Shown: in pieces, positions 44,469 through 55,989 of the stretch
Position numbering within the stretch: position 1 is the first letter of the stretch
Layout: each line of letters opens with the position of its first letter
NCBI GenBank assembly: GCA_033296885.1
Contig: MU863901.1
Span: 248,001 to 312,000, forward strand
Reading direction: 5' to 3'
Length of the DNA: 64,000 bases
DNA from: Triangularia verruculosa
Lineage: Eukaryota; Ascomycota; Sordariomycetes; Sordariales; Podosporaceae
The notes under the pieces: generated by a model
What the model was told of the DNA's origin: nothing
The model's input: only the letters and a program-made list of their open reading frames with translations
The model's database searches: none
Position numbers and translations under genes: made by a program

Positions 44469-46027
44469 ATGCTCCCCAGCAGAGGATTTCTTAGGTCAGG
44501 CCCTTCATTGGGCCTCGCCAGGACGGTAAGAACATCTCTACTTCGTAGCTTTTGCTTTCTTCCTCTGCGGCTTCGCGGGACCAACTGCGCCAGTTCCCTT
44601 TTCCCTCGACGATGTTAGATGCTAACAATAAACCCAGGCACTGCACAGGTCATCCTCCCAGATCCCAACACGACAGTTCGGCACGGCTCTGCGTAACAAT
44701 GGATTCACTACTCAGAAACCCCTTGCCGTCTCAGGGAGAAGGATAAGCGGCCCGGCCACATTCACAGCTGCGATGGGACAAGCCCGGTATGCTTCGACTC
44801 AACCACTCGTCTCGCCGACCGCCAGCCCCGCCGCCGCCGCCCCGGTAGATTCGAGCGCCAGTCCATCAGTCTTGTCCGATATCGACACGACCCCCGTATC
44901 ACTGTCGGGGAGCGATCTCCTCAACATGCCCGAGCAAATTGGCTTTCTCAAGTCTCTCGGTCTGGACTACGGCTGGGGCCCGACATCGGTAATGGAGTAT
45001 CTCCTCGAGCACACCTACATCTGGACGGGTCTTCCGTGGTGGGCTTCGATCTGCCTGGTTTCCCTCGGGCTCAGAGCCGTTCTTGTCAAGCCCATGTTCA
45101 CCGCAGCCGAGATGGCGCAAAAGTTACAAGATCTCAAAAGAGACCCGAAATATGAGGCTCTTGAGAAGGAGGTGATGGGGGCCATGGGGTCTGGAAACGT
45201 CGACCAATTCGCTATGCTGGATAACAGAAACAAGATGAAGGCCATGCGCAACGCAGTCGGCTATAGGATGCTGCCGGCCAGCGTTCCGGTTCTCATTCAG
45301 GTCCCCATGGGTTTCGGCATGTTCCGCCTCATCAGAGGAATGGCCGATCTCCCCGTGCCCTCGATGGAAGCGGGCGGTACACTGTGGTTCAATGACTTGA
45401 CGGTCTCTGATCCTCTGTTTATTCTCCCAATCATTGGTGCCGGTTTGATGATTGCAAGCATGAGGGTATGTCACGCCTTGACATTCTACTTGTTCGTTGA
45501 TGAGCCGATGTGGCTAATCTGGTTTGACAACTAATTAGATACCTCTTCCTTATATGGCCCAGTCGCAGCAAGGCACCATGAAAATCATCACGCTCGTGGC
45601 AGCGCCAATTACGCTCGGTGTCAGTATTTTCATGCCCGCCGGTCTGCAACTCTACTTTGCCGTCTCGACTTTCCTGCAGTTTTCGCAGCAATGGCTCACG
45701 TATCAAAACTGGTTCCGCAAGATGATCGGCTTGAGGTCAGTGGTTCTCGGAGGCTACCCCACCACCCCTCTCAGCGGAGCGTACCAGGCGCCTCGCACGT
45801 TGGATGCTAAGGGGACTGTGGTCCAACCGCAGAAGGAAACCTTCTTCGAGAGCTTGAAGTCGACAAAGCAAGTTGCCATGGACAAGCTTAACAACTACCA
45901 GGCCAATAACACCGCTAAGAACACTCACGCGAAGGCGCTGGAGTACGAAGAGAAGAGGGCTCTTGAGGAGAAGGAACGGATGATTGCTCGCCGCCAGATG
46001 AAGCGGGCAAAGAACCACGAGGCTTGA
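44469..46027 (+). CDS. oxa1: Oxa1, mitochondrial inner-membrane protein insertase
   Basis: Exons 44469-44525, 44638-45465 and 45539-46027 join in phase to 457 aa. The N-terminal 60-70 residues are basic and rich in Ser/Arg (MLPSRGFLRSGPSLGLART, then ALHRSSSQIPTRQFGT), as for a mitochondrial presequence. The YidC/Oxa1 core has five membrane segments: WWASICLVSLGLRAVLVKPMF, the conserved VPVLIQVPMGFGMFRLIRGM, PLFILPIIGAGLMIA, and the pair around LVAAPITLGVSIFMPAGLQLYFAVSTFLQFSQQWLT. The charged C-terminal tail (about 100 residues) would bind mitoribosomes. Oxa1 inserts mtDNA-encoded subunits co-translationally. The small first exon is supported by phase and by the presequence. Confidence 0.95.
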
Positions 46028-46815
46028 ATGAACAAGCCGAGCCCGACTCGCTATCTAGCGTTGTGTACTTTTACGTCCTTTGTATATTATCGACATGCTA
46101 ACTCGAACGGGGCAAGGGGCATGCGGCATGCACCAAGCTGCCAGGCGCCGATCATGGTGGATGGCGAGATGTCGTGGCTGTTTGATGCAATGATCTTCGG
46201 TTTTCTGCACAAGTGATTGGAATAGAGCCATGGGGAGAGATCATCGAATATCGTGGGATATCGGCTAGGTGTGGATGGGGGTTGAGCACGCCATGGCCGA
46301 AAGCAGCCAACTCGACTTGGCGGGATGCCAAGACTGCCGCAGCTTTGTCTCGGCGGGGAATCTAGCTGTGAGTGTGATGAGAGGGGCAGAAACGGGGATG
46401 CACTTGCAGACCCTGTACAACACGAGATGTATAATTTTGGTGTTTCCCCCCGTCTGTCATACCCTGTTGTGTTGTCTTCAAACATCTCGCCGCCGCCTCA
46501 CAGTTTGAAAGGATTCATGGCGCTTTAACTCCAGCTTCATCCGTGCCAACTGAACTTATATCCGGGGGCTTCCTTGGTATGTTTTATCTTGTTGAGTCTT
46601 TATAAAAGGGGGTTTGCTCTCCTCGCTGTAGTATTGGTGTTCGAGGTTCTTGTCTATATCCACATCCCAGAGTTATACTCGACTATTTTGTTTTGTGTAT
46701 TCTCATCTTTATCTTCAAGATCCCACTCGCTGCTCACTTGCTCACCCCACCTCGCCTCGTCCTGCATCCTAGACCTACCTACCTACCTCAGAAACAAAAA
46801 CCTCGGCACATAATC
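46028..46815. other. Intergenic region
   Basis: 3' flank of oxa1 and promoter/leader of the carbonic anhydrase gene. Just before the ATG is a short CCTACCTACCTA run. No gene seen. Confidence 0.45.
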
Positions 46816-47503
46816 ATGTCTGCCATTCAGAAGAACGTCGAACAGACCTCCGAGTCTTACTCCGCTTCGTTTACCCAGGGGCACCTCGCCCTTCCCCCGG
46901 CGAAGAAGTACCTCGTGCTCACCTGCATGGACGCCCGTATCGACCCCGCGAGGGCCTTCGGGATCGATCTGGGCGACGCCCATGTTATTCGCAATGTATG
47001 CGCTGAATCTATTTCATGAGACAAAAACCATGGGTGCTGATGAAAAAAAATGAATCAAGGCCGGAGCCAGCGCGGTCGACGCCCTCCGCTCCATCGTCAT
47101 TTCGGAGCAGCTCCTCGGCACCAACGAGATTGTTCTTGTCAAGCACACCGGCTGCGGGATGCTGACATTCAAGAACGAGGATGCGTACGGAATTGTGGAG
47201 AAGAACCTTGGGTAGGTTTACACCCTTTTTGTTTCGTTGACGGTGGCTGTCAGCCCATAGGGCATTGCCCCTTATGATTTTTTTTTGTTTCATGTGAGAG
47301 AGGCTAACGACGGAAAAAACAGAGGGGAGGCTGTGGCTGAACTTGAGGCAAAAAACCTTGATTTCTTGCCGTTCCCTGAGCTGGAGAAGGCGGTGGAGGA
47401 GGATGTGGCGTTTTTGAAGGCGAGCAGGCTTGTGCCGGAGAGCGTGACGATTAGTGGGTGGGTTTATGAGGTTGAGACTGGCAAGACGAGGAGGGTTGTG
47501 TAG
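46816..47503 (+). CDS. Beta-class carbonic anhydrase
   Basis: Exons 46816-46995, 47060-47211 and 47323-47503 join in phase to 170 aa. Zinc ligands and the Asp-Arg dyad are visible: CMDAR (Cys at residue 38) and HTGCG (His and Cys at 89 and 92), with RNAGASA between. The family hydrates CO2 to bicarbonate. At 170 residues with no targeting leader, it belongs to the short cytosolic fungal group rather than the longer Nce103-like or mitochondrial forms. The C-terminal ISGWVYEVETGKTRRVV is typical. Confidence 0.93.
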
Positions 47504-47944
47504 GTAAGTGGGTACACTGCTTGTCATGGGAGGGTTTGATTTCTGTGGTGGTGTGGGTGGTAGGTTTGGGAGTTTAGCTGTATCAGTTTTTGCGAGGCGT
47601 GCAACCTAGGTAGAGAGTGAGTTTTTTGGAATTGATTTAATCTTTTGTTGGAAAAGCCACGTCCATTGTTCTGGGGGACAGGTTTATCCACTTATTGACT
47701 GTCTTTCGAGTTAGACTTGGGCTCGGGGCGTGGGAAGTTAGTTGCGGCATGAAGTTAGAATCCGGTGCCCATAGTATTTAACCAGTGCTGTTGTCTCTGG
47801 TACGAGTTCTATTTCTTCCTTTCTCACACAGAAGCAAGTAGGACCGACTGTCTCATATTGATCACCATCAACCTTTGCCAACTACTACCTTATCTCAACT
47901 TGGTCTACCAAACTCACAGCCATCACACCAAACTCACAGCCATC
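47504..47944. other. Intergenic region with a pyrimidine-rich leader
   Basis: 3' flank of the carbonic anhydrase gene and promoter of the GX3-repeat gene. A 16-bp direct repeat (CACAGCCATCACACCA/CACAGCCATCATGTCA) spans the ATG at 47945. Confidence 0.45.
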
Positions 47945-49497
47945 ATGTCAGCCCAAAAGGAACCCAACCACCAGCCATTGTCTTCTGAGAACAAAAGCAT
48001 GACCACTGAAACGGTTCAAAAGACGCTGGAAAGTTTCTGGTGGCATCCCACCACGACAGATCGCCAGCGATCAGTCGTCATGCAACTCATCACAATGAAC
48101 CCAGACGGCAGCACCCCCAGCGAGAGTGCAAAGCTTTTTGGAGAGCTGTTCAGGATCAAAAAAGCCATGCAGCCACTGCCTTCACTGGCTTCCATTCTCT
48201 CTCCAAACTCCGACTTCACTGCCGGCTACATCAAAGGGCAAGCAGCTGGTTCCGTCGACGGTCATGTCGACGGTCACGACAAAGGTCGTGAAATAGGATA
48301 CATCGAAGGCGTCGAGGGATTCGAGGACAGCCGCAGACTCGGCTACGAACAAGGCCTCGCGGAGGGAGAGGAAAAGGGTCACAAGGCCAGCTACGACGAA
48401 GGTGACGCGGCGGGGTTCAAGCGTGGAACGGAAAAGGGTGAGAAGGGTGGTTACGTCCTAGGCTTCGACGCGGGCTACAAGGCCTGTGAGCAAGACCATG
48501 AACACGAGCCTATGCGCGCGTACTTCAGCCATGCTTTCCAGAAGGGATACGAGTTTGGCTTTGATGTGGGCGATGAGAAGGGTTTCGAAAGTGGTATGAA
48601 AGGGGGCAAGGCGTGTCCAGAAAACTACAAAAAGATCTTTGAGGAGGGGTATGCCAAAGGTCAGGAGGCGTGCGAGGAGAGCGGTCATGGCAGGGCCTGG
48701 AAGGATGGCAACAAGGAAGGGTTGAATGAGGGGTATTATAAAGGGCATTGTGATGGTTTCGAGCGTGGACGTAAACGTGGTGAAAATGAAGGCCATGACG
48801 ACGGCCTGAAGAAGTGCAAAGACAGCCAATTTTGATTTGGGACGCGGGTCATTCTGAAGGCTATAAGCATGGTCAGCAAAAGTCCAACAGGTGCAAGTCC
48901 TGCTACCCTGAGGGGTATCAGACAGGGTTTACTAACGGCTTCCAATGCGGAAAAGCCCAGGGCCGGCTCGAGTGTGAAAGCAAGGATCAAGTAGAGGCTT
49001 GGAACGCTGGCCACCAGAAAGGGTATATTGAGGGATATGATGTGGGGTCTAGGAGATGCCTGATCGAGACCGGGAACGACAACTATCAAGAAGCCTATTG
49101 GTATTCAGGGGACGAAGATGGCTGCGATGATGGTTATGCTGAAGGATTTGAGAAGGTTCGGGACGAGGATTTGTTAGATGACGACAGAGGGCTATGGAGC
49201 CATAATCTTGTGGGCGCCTCCAGCCAAGGTCCTGAAACAAGTGATAAGGCGATTTTGGACAAGTGCTCCCATCTCCCGTCCAGTTCAATGCAGCTTGATA
49301 CACATGAACATAAGAGCCAGCAAGAGATCCACCAAGAGAGTCAGGATGAGAACCAGAAGAACAGAGATAGCGAAGCAGGTGCCAATAACGAAAAGGGCAC
49401 AGACGAGGGATCAAACAGCGATGCAGAGAGAACCGACGATGGGTTAAAGACAGACGAGGAATACGACTGTTGCGATGACGGAAAGGGGTTTTGGTGA
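47945..49497 (+). pseudogene. Giant GX3-repeat (Yae1/Lto1-like) protein gene, interrupted by one frameshift
   Basis: Frame 1 (47945-48835, 296 aa) and frame 2 (from about 48815 to 49497) both encode the same unusual repeat: Gly every fourth residue, often with an aromatic residue after it (GYIKGQAAGSVDGHVDGHDKG, GLAEGEEKGHKASYDEG; then, in frame 2, GHSEGYKHG, GYQTGFTNGF, GYIEGYDVG). The -1 shift occurs near 48825-48840, beside a TTTTGATTTGGG run. Deca-GX3 repeats are known from Yae1 and Lto1, adaptors that bring Rli1/ABCE1 to the Fe-S (CIA) machinery; those proteins are far shorter. The N-terminal 90 residues and the acidic, Lys/Gln-rich C-terminus are unrelated to them. The repeat continues across the break, so a mutation or sequence error is likelier than two genes. 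A 41-bp intron is possible but would excise repeat sequence. Confidence 0.6.
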
Positions 49498-49750
49498 ATG
49501 GTAGCAGCATTGACTTTATAGGTAGATAGGAAAACCGCAGACTTCTCGTTCTGAATACCTATACGGTAGTTTAGTATTTGCAGATTGGAGATAGCGGGGA
49601 TTCATGGTCACAGAATTGGGTAGGGTTCATATCGACCTGAAACCCTCACCTGCAACAAAGCCAATCATGAGATTATTGAACATTTAACATTTCATTGCAT
49701 CATACATAATATCTACTACACTCGTACAAATCATCTTACACACACCCCCT

Positions 49751-51357
49751 TTACGCCGTAGGAGTCACCCCCTTCCTCAACTTCAAGGCAACCTCCAGGC
49801 CCAGCGGCTTCCTCAAGAAGCCCTCCTTCGTCTCCATCACCTCCTGCCTCAACTCAACATCGTACCTCCTCGCCCAGGTAGCCACAATCAGCTTCATCTC
49901 CATCTCAGCCACATTCCTCCCGACACACGCTCTTGGTCCGTGGCTGAAGGGAATAAACGCATTCTTTTGTCTCTGAGTCAACTTGAACCACCGGTCAGGG
50001 TTGAAGTTTGCCGCATCTTCGCCCCAGATCTCCTTAGAGTGGTGCACCGAGTAAGTAGGAACGCTGAGAACAGTACCGCCTGGGAAGAAGTGGCCGTTGA
50101 GGTGAATGCCAGGGGAGTCGTCGGGGATCTGTCTGGGGAGGCCAATGCCGGAGGTGGAATTATGTCTGAGGGTCTCGTTGACGACAGCGGTGAGGTAAGG
50201 GAGGTCTCTGACCATCTCGAAGGTGGGGACGTCAATGCTGTTGTCGATGTTGGCGTCGAGCTCGGCCTGCAGCTTGGGGATGACACCGGGGGTGCGGACA
50301 GCATGGTAGAGAAGCGCGCAGGAAGAGTTGGAAGTGGTATCCGAGCCAGCAATCAGTTGCGTGAGCGCCTCAGCGGTAAGTTCCTCGCGGCCAAGTGGTT
50401 CGCCCTTCTCGTCACGAGCATCGATCAATCTCTGCAGCAAGTCCAGGCGGCCCTCCTGAGGGGGGTTATCCAGCCTCATTTTGACTCTAGCGATAGCCAT
50501 ACCAGCCAGGTTCTCAATAGCAGCCAGACCCTGGTAGAAGAATGGGTCGGGGAAGTACTTCGCAAAAGGCTTCAGAGCGGGGAGAATGCCAAGGGCAGCG
50601 GAGACCTCACCACGACGGTTCAGGATCTCAATAGCGGGAGCGTAGATAGGGGGGCTGTCGGGGGAAGAACGGACTTCAGCCATGTCAGCGCCGGAGCTGA
50701 GCATACCGAATGGGGCGCCGAAAGCAAGATCGCCAATGACGTCAAAGGCAAGGTAGTTGAACCAGTTGAGGCAGTCGAGCTGGGCGGTCTTCAAGGGGGA
50801 GCGGGAGACGAGGTTGTCGAGCTGGCGGACAAAGAGTTCGAGGTTGGCGTGAATGTAGGGCTCAAACTGAGCAACCGACTTGACGGAGAAGGTGTGGGAG
50901 ACGATCTTGCGCTTGCGGGTGTGCTCATGACGGTCACGAGTGTTGAAGAGACCGCGGCGGATGGAGACGAAAGCATCATAAAAGTCACTGTTGAGGACGT
51001 TAATGATGTGCCTTTTGCTTGTCAAGTCAATGTGAGAAGTGAGACATACGACTTGAGGAAACCATTGCCGTGACCGTAGATCACGTTGATGGCAGCGTCA
51101 TCGTTGATGCTGACATGGTTGGGCTGGATGCGAACGACGGTGCCGTGCTTCTTGTGAAGCTCATCGACAGTCAGGTACCGGTCACCGCGGCGGGCAACAA
51201 GTAATAACCACCAATTTGTGAACTGCGCCGGGAAGGGTGCTGGGATGCGTCGAAGGTGGCCATATGTGACGAAGTATGGGTAAAGATAGTAAACAAAAAA
51301 GGCGGCTACCAGGGCAACTGGCGCCCACGGCGACATGAAGAGCGCAACGATGGCCAT
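49751..51357 (-). CDS. bphA: Cytochrome P450, CYP53 family (benzoate para-hydroxylase)
   Basis: Exon 1 51050-51357 and exon 2 49751-50987, joined in phase 2 across a 62-bp intron, give 514 aa. The N-terminal membrane anchor is residues 5-25. The block HGNGFLKSDFYDAFVSIRRG, reconstructed across the splice, followed by LFNTRDRHEHTRKRK, is diagnostic of CYP53. The I-helix has AGSDTT, the K-helix has ETLR, and the heme loop is FSHGPRACVGRN with the axial Cys457. CYP53 enzymes sit in the ER and hydroxylate benzoate at the para position, detoxifying it and feeding the protocatechuate pathway. The start was placed at MAIVALF by family length; an in-frame ATG 25 codons upstream is less likely. Confidence 0.93.
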
Positions 51358-52365
51358 CCTGTCTGACTGTGAGTGTTGTTGAGATGATGGATGAGTTCTC
51401 TGCTCCAGACATTCACTGACAGAGCCTGTCAATCATGGCTTATATCACTTCTGGGAGCCCAACACTCGGAAACGCGAGTGATATCCCAACTTGGGCTAGC
51501 AGCTTTGATATCTCCACTCTATTCCCAGAGCCTGGTCCCAGCTGTCAAACAAGAACCGCCGCGGAGGGGCCGCAGAGCATCCAGTCGGCTTTCGGTGCTC
51601 TAGGGGACACATCCATGATGGCATCGATATCCTGGAGTCCTGGCACATGCGAAGGGCGAGCGTCAAAGTGGGTGTGACCGGGTATCAGGCTCGGCTTTGG
51701 AAATCTAGAGGTTCTGATACGCAACAGCCCCAGATGCTAAAAGTCCGGGGTAGTGCTAGGCCCTCTTGGCTGACGGGGGTCAAGCTCCCAAGAGTGCGGG
51801 GAGGACGCCATTCAACCCCTGCAACGGGTGAACGGTTGTGGGGGGAATAGGCGGGGGAAAAAGCTAAGACTGGCAAAAGCCGGGCTATTCGCGCGCTCTC
51901 GCGACTCCGAACGCCTTCTGGTAGGCCAGCCCCCGGCTAGCCCTGGTCCAGCTAAGGGAACAGGTTTCCGAGGGTGGATATGGATGCAAAAGATGCATGG
52001 GAAAGGGCGAATACGCGACGCTACCGGACAATGGGAAACAGAGATACTGAGCACTAGCAAATTTCTCAGTGGAAAAGCATTCAGGCGGGGGACGGATGCA
52101 CACCAGGAGGTGGAGCTGGAAAATATTGAGTATGTGAAGATCCCTGAAGGGTATACCTAATCGCTATCCAAACTCCATGCCTAGATGTATATACACCGGA
52201 TATCTCGCTGGCCGAGAATATCAGCGACTCTTCAAAATTTGCGCATAAAGAACAACGCCAGAACCATGCATTATACACAAAGACAAAACTGGCCGCAACT
52301 GGCTGATGTTTTAGGTACAGACACACATCGCTGTGTGCTAGTAAGACCTGTCTTTGACATAACTA
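51358..52365. other. Intergenic region
   Basis: Promoter of the CYP53 gene and 3' flank of the next minus-strand gene. Open frames here are short and unconvincing. Confidence 0.45.
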
Positions 52366-54813
52366 TCATCGAAGCATGTATGACAGGTCGGGGAGGTTAG
52401 AGATGATCCGTTGAGCCACCTCATCATCCCTGAACTGTTCATGGATGGTTTTAGTAGCGTCGGGCGGCAAGGACATGTGTTCTGACAACCTCGATGGCAC
52501 TGATGGTGTAAATGGTCGGGCGCTTAGGACTGGCTTTGGTGCTGGTGGTGAAACTTGTGCTGGAAGCTTGAAGGTTGGTGATGGTGTTGGTGTTTCTGAG
52601 AGCGAAAGCGGAAAGGACACAACAATGGGCGAGAATGCGAGAGTAGTCGGTGTATCTGATGGTATGTCTGATGGCATTGATAGAGTAGGGGGTGGTTTGG
52701 GCTGAGAGTGAGCCGCAATAGGGGTGTCAAACATTGACGAGTCTGTTGTTGACCACAAGCCCATTGTAGAAGTATTATTTTCACCAGCAGGCTCGGCTTT
52801 TGGGTGCATATCTAACGTGGTAGGAGCAACTGGGGCCCCGAATGCATCATCAATGCTCTGAAAACCAGCAGGCTTTGACTCAACCGGTGAAGAGACCATT
52901 TCACCCCAGTCATCATCGTCCACGTCGTTGTCAAGTTTTGTTTCGTCCATGAGAGTAGGTGGGAACATTCGCTTGGCACCTACGGCAGATGGCTGCGAGG
53001 CTGACCTCGAGTGGTGTGCTGTGAGCCGCGAGGTTGATGTAACATGACCAGTTGATGGCCGTGGGGGTGGTGCAAGGGCAGAAGTTAATGAAGCAACTGG
53101 TGGAGTTTCGCCGGCAGGTGGCTGAGACGTAGTAGGGCTGTGCGGCGGCCCAGATGCTGTCAATGGAGCAGCCATAAAAGGCGAAGGCAGAGGACCTGGG
53201 ATCTTGATCGGATCTACTGGCGTTGCTCGAGATTCTGTTTTCCGTTTCCCAAAGACCTCATCCAAACCGACAGGTTCGGCGGAGGAGTCCCAGCCAAACA
53301 TGTTCTTCTGCGTCTTGGATATGCCTCCGCCAAGCGCTACTCGACCAGCAATGGAGTCCTCCTCCATCCATCTCCGCACAATCGTAATGACCTCTTGTCG
53401 AACTGTAGACGAGGGCCAGGTAACCCGTCTATAGCTATCTTCGTCGGCGGCATTATGTCTTCTCGCTGAACCGAATCGGGACAGACGGTACCATGTCTTT
53501 CGTTCAGAGATTTCGCCAAAACTGTCGGTAATGACACGCTCCGGTATCTCACCATCAATATTGATGATGGGCAGGGAGCTAGGCACCTTCATGAACCCAA
53601 ACAGCTTCGCAACTCGGTCCAGGTCAACTTCAAAGGTTGGTCTCTCAATTTTCTTTTTTGGCGGAGCGGTAGGGGACACAGCCGCACTGTTTTCTTGCCG
53701 AGATGAGAATTTTGTAGGTGTTCCATTTGCGCGTTTTGGCTCTGATGATCGAGGGGTCACTGGTGTTGGGTCCTGCAATGATGGAGGTGTGAGAGGTCGT
53801 TCCGTCTCTTCCGAGCTCTCTTGTGCTACAGACTGTTCCACGCGATCCGCATTCACACCCTGGCGGGATTCGACGTCTTCTGCATCCTCGGACTCGGCAT
53901 AGTCGCCAGCTTCGCTCAGATTATCTTGTTTATCCACGCTGCCACTGCTCTTAGGCCGAGAGACCCGCAAGCTCTCCTGGCTCCTCGCCTTGGCAAGACC
54001 GTCAAACTTGACGACAAGTTCTTGAACCTTACCAGCAGGTTTGACCGGTTCTCGTTGACGTCCCCTATGATCCTCGTCGACCGAAGTTATCGACGAGTCT
54101 TGATGGTCGCCATCGTGATCTATTTCCTCGTTCGACGGAGTATACGAGCGATATTCGCTGTCTTGTTTCGTCGCTTGTGCCGCAATGTCCGATTGCTTGT
54201 TGTGCGGCTTTGTAATATCCACAAGCTCAGCCGACCTTTCTCTGCCTTCCTCCACTGAAGCACTATCCCATCCGGCATCCAAGCCAATCACTCCGAGCCC
54301 AGCGTCATTTAGCGTTTCGAAATGTGTAGCTCTAACAGGCGAAGCAAGGTCGACCACTACCTGGGGCGCATCGGCGTCATTCAATGGCTTCTCGAACGAG
54401 GACTCGGTCGCCCACGGATCAGGGGAGGGCTGCCTAAAGGCAGAACCGTTGGCTGGTTTCGGTGTCGCGATGCTGCCGGGCCACGCAATTGGACTGGGTT
54501 TCCCAAAGTCTTCGTCTCGTCGAATGGGCGTAAGATTGGGACTCGTTGCCCCCCATCCACCGCCGCCCCATCCTGAAGAAATGGAAGAGGCATCAGCGGC
54601 CGGTGTCGAGGAGCCCGCCCAGTCCCCAAAACCATCCGCGTCATCGCCCCATGGCGAAGAATCGGCTACCGCTGGTATGCGCGGAGAGCTCGAAGCCGAG
54701 AGAAGCGCGCGAGGTGGAGGGGCCAGGTCGGATTTGGAGGGAGAGGAGAGCTTGTGGTCTTTGTCGGAGTCGACGTCGGTTGCACTCCATGGAGAGCGCC
54801 ATGGATCGTCCAT
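52366..54813 (-). CDS. Hypothetical 815-aa disordered protein with one conserved-looking core
   Basis: Single exon. The first 390 residues are acidic and rich in Ser, Pro and Trp (MDDPWRSPWSATDVD, SPWGDDADGFGDW, GWGGGGWG). They look disordered and might hold short peptide motifs of the DPW/DPF type that bind endocytic adaptors. A compact region at about 405-520 (PTFEVDLDRVAKLFGFMKVP, WYRLSRFGSARRHN, VTWPSSTVRQEVITIVRRWM, GGGISKTQKNMFGWDSS) looks conserved and foldable. The remaining 295 residues are Pro/Ser/Thr-rich, and the protein ends with an amphipathic EVAQRIISNLPDLSYML helix. I do not recognise the family. A cytosolic scaffold role is a guess. Confidence 0.7.
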   Translation of the reverse strand: MDDPWRSPWSATDVDSDKDHKLSSPSKSDLAPPPRALLSASSSPRIPAVADSSPWGDDADGFGDWAGSSTPAADASSISSGWGGGGWGATSPNLTPIRRDEDFGKPSPIAWPGSIATPKPANGSAFRQPSPDPWATESSFEKPLNDADAPQVVVDLASPVRATHFETLNDAGLGVIGLDAGWDSASVEEGRERSAELVDITKPHNKQSDIAAQATKQDSEYRSYTPSNEEIDHDGDHQDSSITSVDEDHRGRQREPVKPAGKVQELVVKFDGLAKARSQESLRVSRPKSSGSVDKQDNLSEAGDYAESEDAEDVESRQGVNADRVEQSVAQESSEETERPLTPPSLQDPTPVTPRSSEPKRANGTPTKFSSRQENSAAVSPTAPPKKKIERPTFEVDLDRVAKLFGFMKVPSSLPIINIDGEIPERVITDSFGEISERKTWYRLSRFGSARRHNAADEDSYRRVTWPSSTVRQEVITIVRRWMEEDSIAGRVALGGGISKTQKNMFGWDSSAEPVGLDEVFGKRKTESRATPVDPIKIPGPLPSPFMAAPLTASGPPHSPTTSQPPAGETPPVASLTSALAPPPRPSTGHVTSTSRLTAHHSRSASQPSAVGAKRMFPPTLMDETKLDNDVDDDDWGEMVSSPVESKPAGFQSIDDAFGAPVAPTTLDMHPKAEPAGENNTSTMGLWSTTDSSMFDTPIAAHSQPKPPPTLSMPSDIPSDTPTTLAFSPIVVSFPLSLSETPTPSPTFKLPAQVSPPAPKPVLSARPFTPSVPSRLSEHMSLPPDATKTIHEQFRDDEVAQRIISNLPDLSYMLR

Positions 54814-55207
54814 GCTGACTGGCGGTAACTGTCATGATCAGGCCGACATTCTCGAAGCTGCGAATGGCCCAATTGTGAGGATACTGAAACAAGAATGCTA
54901 GAAGGAAAGACTGGTGCAATACGACACGTTTTGCGACCCAAAAACCAGTTCGCTTCGGTGTCTACCTGGCGCCGTCGTGGTCTTGGTTCGGATCCTTGGG
55001 ACATACCGGCCGGCACGTCCACACGGACCTCCTCGGAAGTGGGTCCTCGAGAAGTGGGCCACTGTAAACCAACAACACCCTTTACACCAATCACCACCTA
55101 CACCAACCATCACTTACACATCAAAACTCACCGTCAGCGTCCCCGAATCGCAGCTCACGGTACATTCAAGATGGCCGAAAACAAGTCCCACACCGGTGCT
55201 TGGAATT
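54814..55207. other. Intergenic region
   Basis: Promoter of the 815-aa gene, then AC-rich leader-like sequence before a 39-codon open frame at 55171 that has no recognised continuation. Confidence 0.4.
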
Positions 55208-55872
55208 CTAAATTCGCTGATCTACGCGAAACCATATTTGCCCACCCCACCGTCGCAAAACAGCTTTCCCACTCAGCTCATCTTCTCTAGCACCACCATC
55301 GTAGTGAACCATGACATCCCAGTTTCCCTTGATATTGACTCGCCCCTTTATCATGAGACTGGTGTCATCCTGACACTTTTGAGCGAGCAGTTCCGCAGCG
55401 GCAATTTGTGTCCACGCAGCCGTCACCACCTTGTTGCTCTACCGTCAATTCCACTGTTGGCCAAAGACTGTGCGAAACAAGTCACCGACAACTTGATTAT
55501 ATGGAAGCACGCCTTCCGATGACGTGAACCTACCTTCTTGCAAAAATAGATGCCGCACCCCTGGACACAACTGACACGGCCCACAGTGGCTACCCGGTTC
55601 GATTCTCGCATTGCTAGTCGCGGCTAGCCTTCTCAGATATTCGATCCCCGTTTGAGCCAGTTGGCGACAACTCCCGGGGCGGTTCCTATATCAAAGCTGT
55701 ACTTCAGGAAATCTCTGGGATATTTGACCTGCCACGATGAGGGAGTAACAGACGTCGAGTTGGGGAAGGCTGAGCTGTAGGAGGTCTAGTTGGAGAAAAT
55801 GGAAGATGGGGCGCCGTGGGTTACGCTGGCCAAGGCCAGCACATTGATGGCAAAGCCGGTGATTGTCAACAT
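55208..55872 (-). pseudogene. Decayed small secreted protein, copy A of a tandem family
   Basis: From the ATG at 55872 a good signal peptide can be read (MLTITGFAINVLALASVTHG), but a stop follows at 55786-55788 and at least two frame changes come after it. Family landmarks still appear in order: EYLRRLA, then GRVSCVQGCGIYFCKK before a splice-like GTAGG, then exon-2-like AAELLAQKCQDD and KGRVNIKGNWDVMVHY. The same layout is seen in the intact copy at 56571-57060. Broken beyond expression of the original product. Confidence 0.75.
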
Positions 55873-55989
55873 GGTGTAGGTCCCCAGCCAAGTTGTTTGT
55901 GAGACCCAGATGGAAAGGAATCTGCCAATGAACAAGAAGACGGGAATATATACCTGACGGGTCGAGACTTGGGCTGCTGCATGTTTGAC

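Noticed and set aside
48772..48812. 41-bp intron (GTAAAC to CTGAAG) that would fuse the two GX3 frames
   Set aside because: Phase fits, but it would remove sequence that continues the GX3 pattern; the donor is weak and the length is below usual intron size.
49940..51073. 377-codon plus-strand open frame
   Set aside because: Antisense to CYP53; Val/Glu/Gly composition arises from the complement of codon-biased coding sequence.
55171..55290. Short plus-strand frame MAENKSHTGAWNSK with a leader-like upstream region
   Set aside because: Only 39 codons, no donor leading to a plausible next exon, and antisense to copy A. It could be a truncated gene start, but that cannot be supported.
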